Source of the DNA: Ignavibacteriota bacterium
Lineage (GTDB): Bacteria; Bacteroidota; Ignavibacteria; Ignavibacteriales; Melioribacteraceae
Direction of reading: 5' to 3'
NCBI GenBank assembly: GCA_016716225.1
Contig: JADJWT010000001.1
Location: 3,916,501 to 3,980,500, forward strand
DNA: 64,000 nucleotides
The notes below the pieces were generated by a model. That model was not told the origin of the DNA. It saw only the letters and a list, made by a program, of their open reading frames with translations, and made no database searches. This document shows, piece by piece, positions 62,978 to 64,000 of the stretch. Both the position numbers and the translations under genes were made by a program. Numbering within the stretch: the first letter of the stretch is position 1; every line of letters begins with the position of its first letter.

Positions 62978-64000
62978 ATGAAATCTAAATCATTCAGTAA
63001 AAATACAATGTATTATGCTATTGGAATTATCGCAACAAGGTTTACTACCTTTTTGTTAATTCCTTTATACACTGAATATTTATCGAAACAAGAATACGGA
63101 TTGCTTGCAACTTTACTTTTTACCACGGAAATAATTATTACAATTAATGATGTTGGTATGCGTTCTGCATTTATGAGATTTTTCGCCGAATATCAAAGCA
63201 AAAATAAATTGCATGAATTAATTGGAAGTTCTGTTTTTATAAATACTTTTGTGGGAATTTTATTAGTCGGAATTTCATTACTTATTCCGGAAACATTTTT
63301 ATCAGCATTATTTCAAATTGAAGTTTTAGAAAATGTAATTCTGCTTACAATTCTAGTGGGAATTTTTAGAACATTAAGTTTAAATATTCTTTCGTATTTC
63401 AGAGCTAGGAATCAAGGCAATCATTATATGATGATTAGTATAATTACATCAATAATCTTAATTATTTCCACTTGGTTAATTTTGAAATATTCTAATTTGG
63501 GAATTAACGGAGTTTTATATTCACAAATATTTTCATTCGGCATAAGTTGGTTATTTGTTCTGATATGGATTTACATAAAAGACGGAATTTCAATTCAAAC
63601 GAATACGACAAAAATGTTATTTAAATTCGGTTATCCGCTAATATTAGCAACATCGGGAACAATACTTGTAAATACTTCCGGAAATTATTTTTTAGGTGCT
63701 TTTAGAAATTTGGAAGAAGTTGCAGTTCTTGCAGTTGCTTACAAAGTAGCAACAATTGGGATTATGGTGCTTATTGCTCCGTTTCAATTGGCATATGAAC
63801 CTTATGTTTTCAATAATAAAAGTAATCCAGAATTGAAAAATATTATTTCGAAAATAATAACTTACATCACTTTTGCATATTTAGTCGTAAGTATTTTAAT
63901 ACTTTTTGTTTTTAAGTATTTGATGAATTTAATCGGTAGCGGAAATTATAATGATGCTTATACATTAGTTTTCTTTTTACTTCCGGGATTAGGTTTTACC
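62978..64000 (+). CDS. Polysaccharide flippase, partial (3' end outside window)
   Basis: The first 341 residues of a MOP-superfamily flippase. The start is MKSKSFSKNTMYYAIGIIAT, and FTTFLLIPLYTEYLSKQEYG is the usual first-helix pattern. Ten or so hydrophobic segments are visible, with YKVATIGIMVLIAPFQLAYEP near residue 255. The frame stays open to base 64000. It would complete the plus-strand operon by flipping the lipid-linked oligosaccharide. The third flippase-type gene of the window. Confidence 0.9.
   Translation, partial: MKSKSFSKNTMYYAIGIIATRFTTFLLIPLYTEYLSKQEYGLLATLLFTTEIIITINDVGMRSAFMRFFAEYQSKNKLHELIGSSVFINTFVGILLVGISLLIPETFLSALFQIEVLENVILLTILVGIFRTLSLNILSYFRARNQGNHYMMISIITSIILIISTWLILKYSNLGINGVLYSQIFSFGISWLFVLIWIYIKDGISIQTNTTKMLFKFGYPLILATSGTILVNTSGNYFLGAFRNLEEVAVLAVAYKVATIGIMVLIAPFQLAYEPYVFNNKSNPELKNIISKIITYITFAYLVVSILILFVFKYLMNLIGSGNYNDAYTLVFFLLPGLGFT

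Overview
The window is AT-rich, has tightly packed reading frames, and shows few strong Shine-Dalgarno sites. It carries families common in the Bacteroidota/Ignavibacteriota branch: AAA_14/DUF4143 ATPases, S23 four-helix-bundle proteins, small GIY-YIG nucleases, a DUF6266-like protein and a Wzi-like barrel. A member of that branch is my best guess; species and genus cannot be read from this sequence. No rRNA, tRNA or CRISPR array was seen.

Layout. Positions 1-1315 hold the 5' part of a membrane 4,6-dehydratase (PglF/WbpM type). Positions 2-10.7 kb are an accessory zone: AAA_14 ATPases (two intact, one with a stop codon inside its P-loop, one P-loop remnant), a Wzi-like outer-membrane protein, a HigBA module whose toxin lacks a start codon, and many short repeats. 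From 10.7 to 38.8 kb, on the minus strand, lies a large surface-polysaccharide locus. It has bacillosamine-type genes (aminotransferase, acetyltransferase, phosphoglycosyl transferase), an embedded LuxC/LuxE/ligase/SDR/ACP acyl module, AsnB, glycosyltransferases, Wzx and Wzy, a nonulosonate block (PseB, SpsF, class III aminotransferase, NeuB, YdcF-like, orphan), a frameshifted epimerase, a second O-antigen ligase/polymerase and a second flippase. A MntA-HepT pair is translationally coupled to the ligase gene.

From 38.8 to 46.1 kb is a second accessory zone: a second MntA-HepT pair between 60-bp direct repeats, a sigma-like/129-aa/ImmA-protease operon, a DUF6266-like protein and a third intact AAA_14 ATPase. 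From 46.1 to 53.3 kb (minus) lie genes for a di-N-acetylated uronic acid sugar (WlbA, WlbB, WlbC and WlbD-like) plus a UDP-xylose-synthase-like enzyme and a nucleotidyltransferase-kinase fusion. After a divergent promoter region, 53.8-64 kb (plus) encodes a GT2, a flavin oxidoreductase, Wza, a Wzc-type tyrosine kinase, a DUF2723-like membrane protein, DUF354, a toroid-like protein and a flippase cut by the window edge. Together these make nucleotide sugars, assemble repeat units on a lipid carrier, flip, polymerise and export them.

Most unusual: (1) a 291-bp GIY-YIG element with imperfect terminal inverted repeats sits exactly between two codons of the conserved SNI/AEG motif of an S23 gene, and removing it restores the frame; (2) a genome-wide-looking family of 7-bp tandem repeats and a separate 11-bp family fill the intergenic DNA, and the 7-bp family has entered at least four coding genes in frame; (3) several genes are broken by single-base changes.
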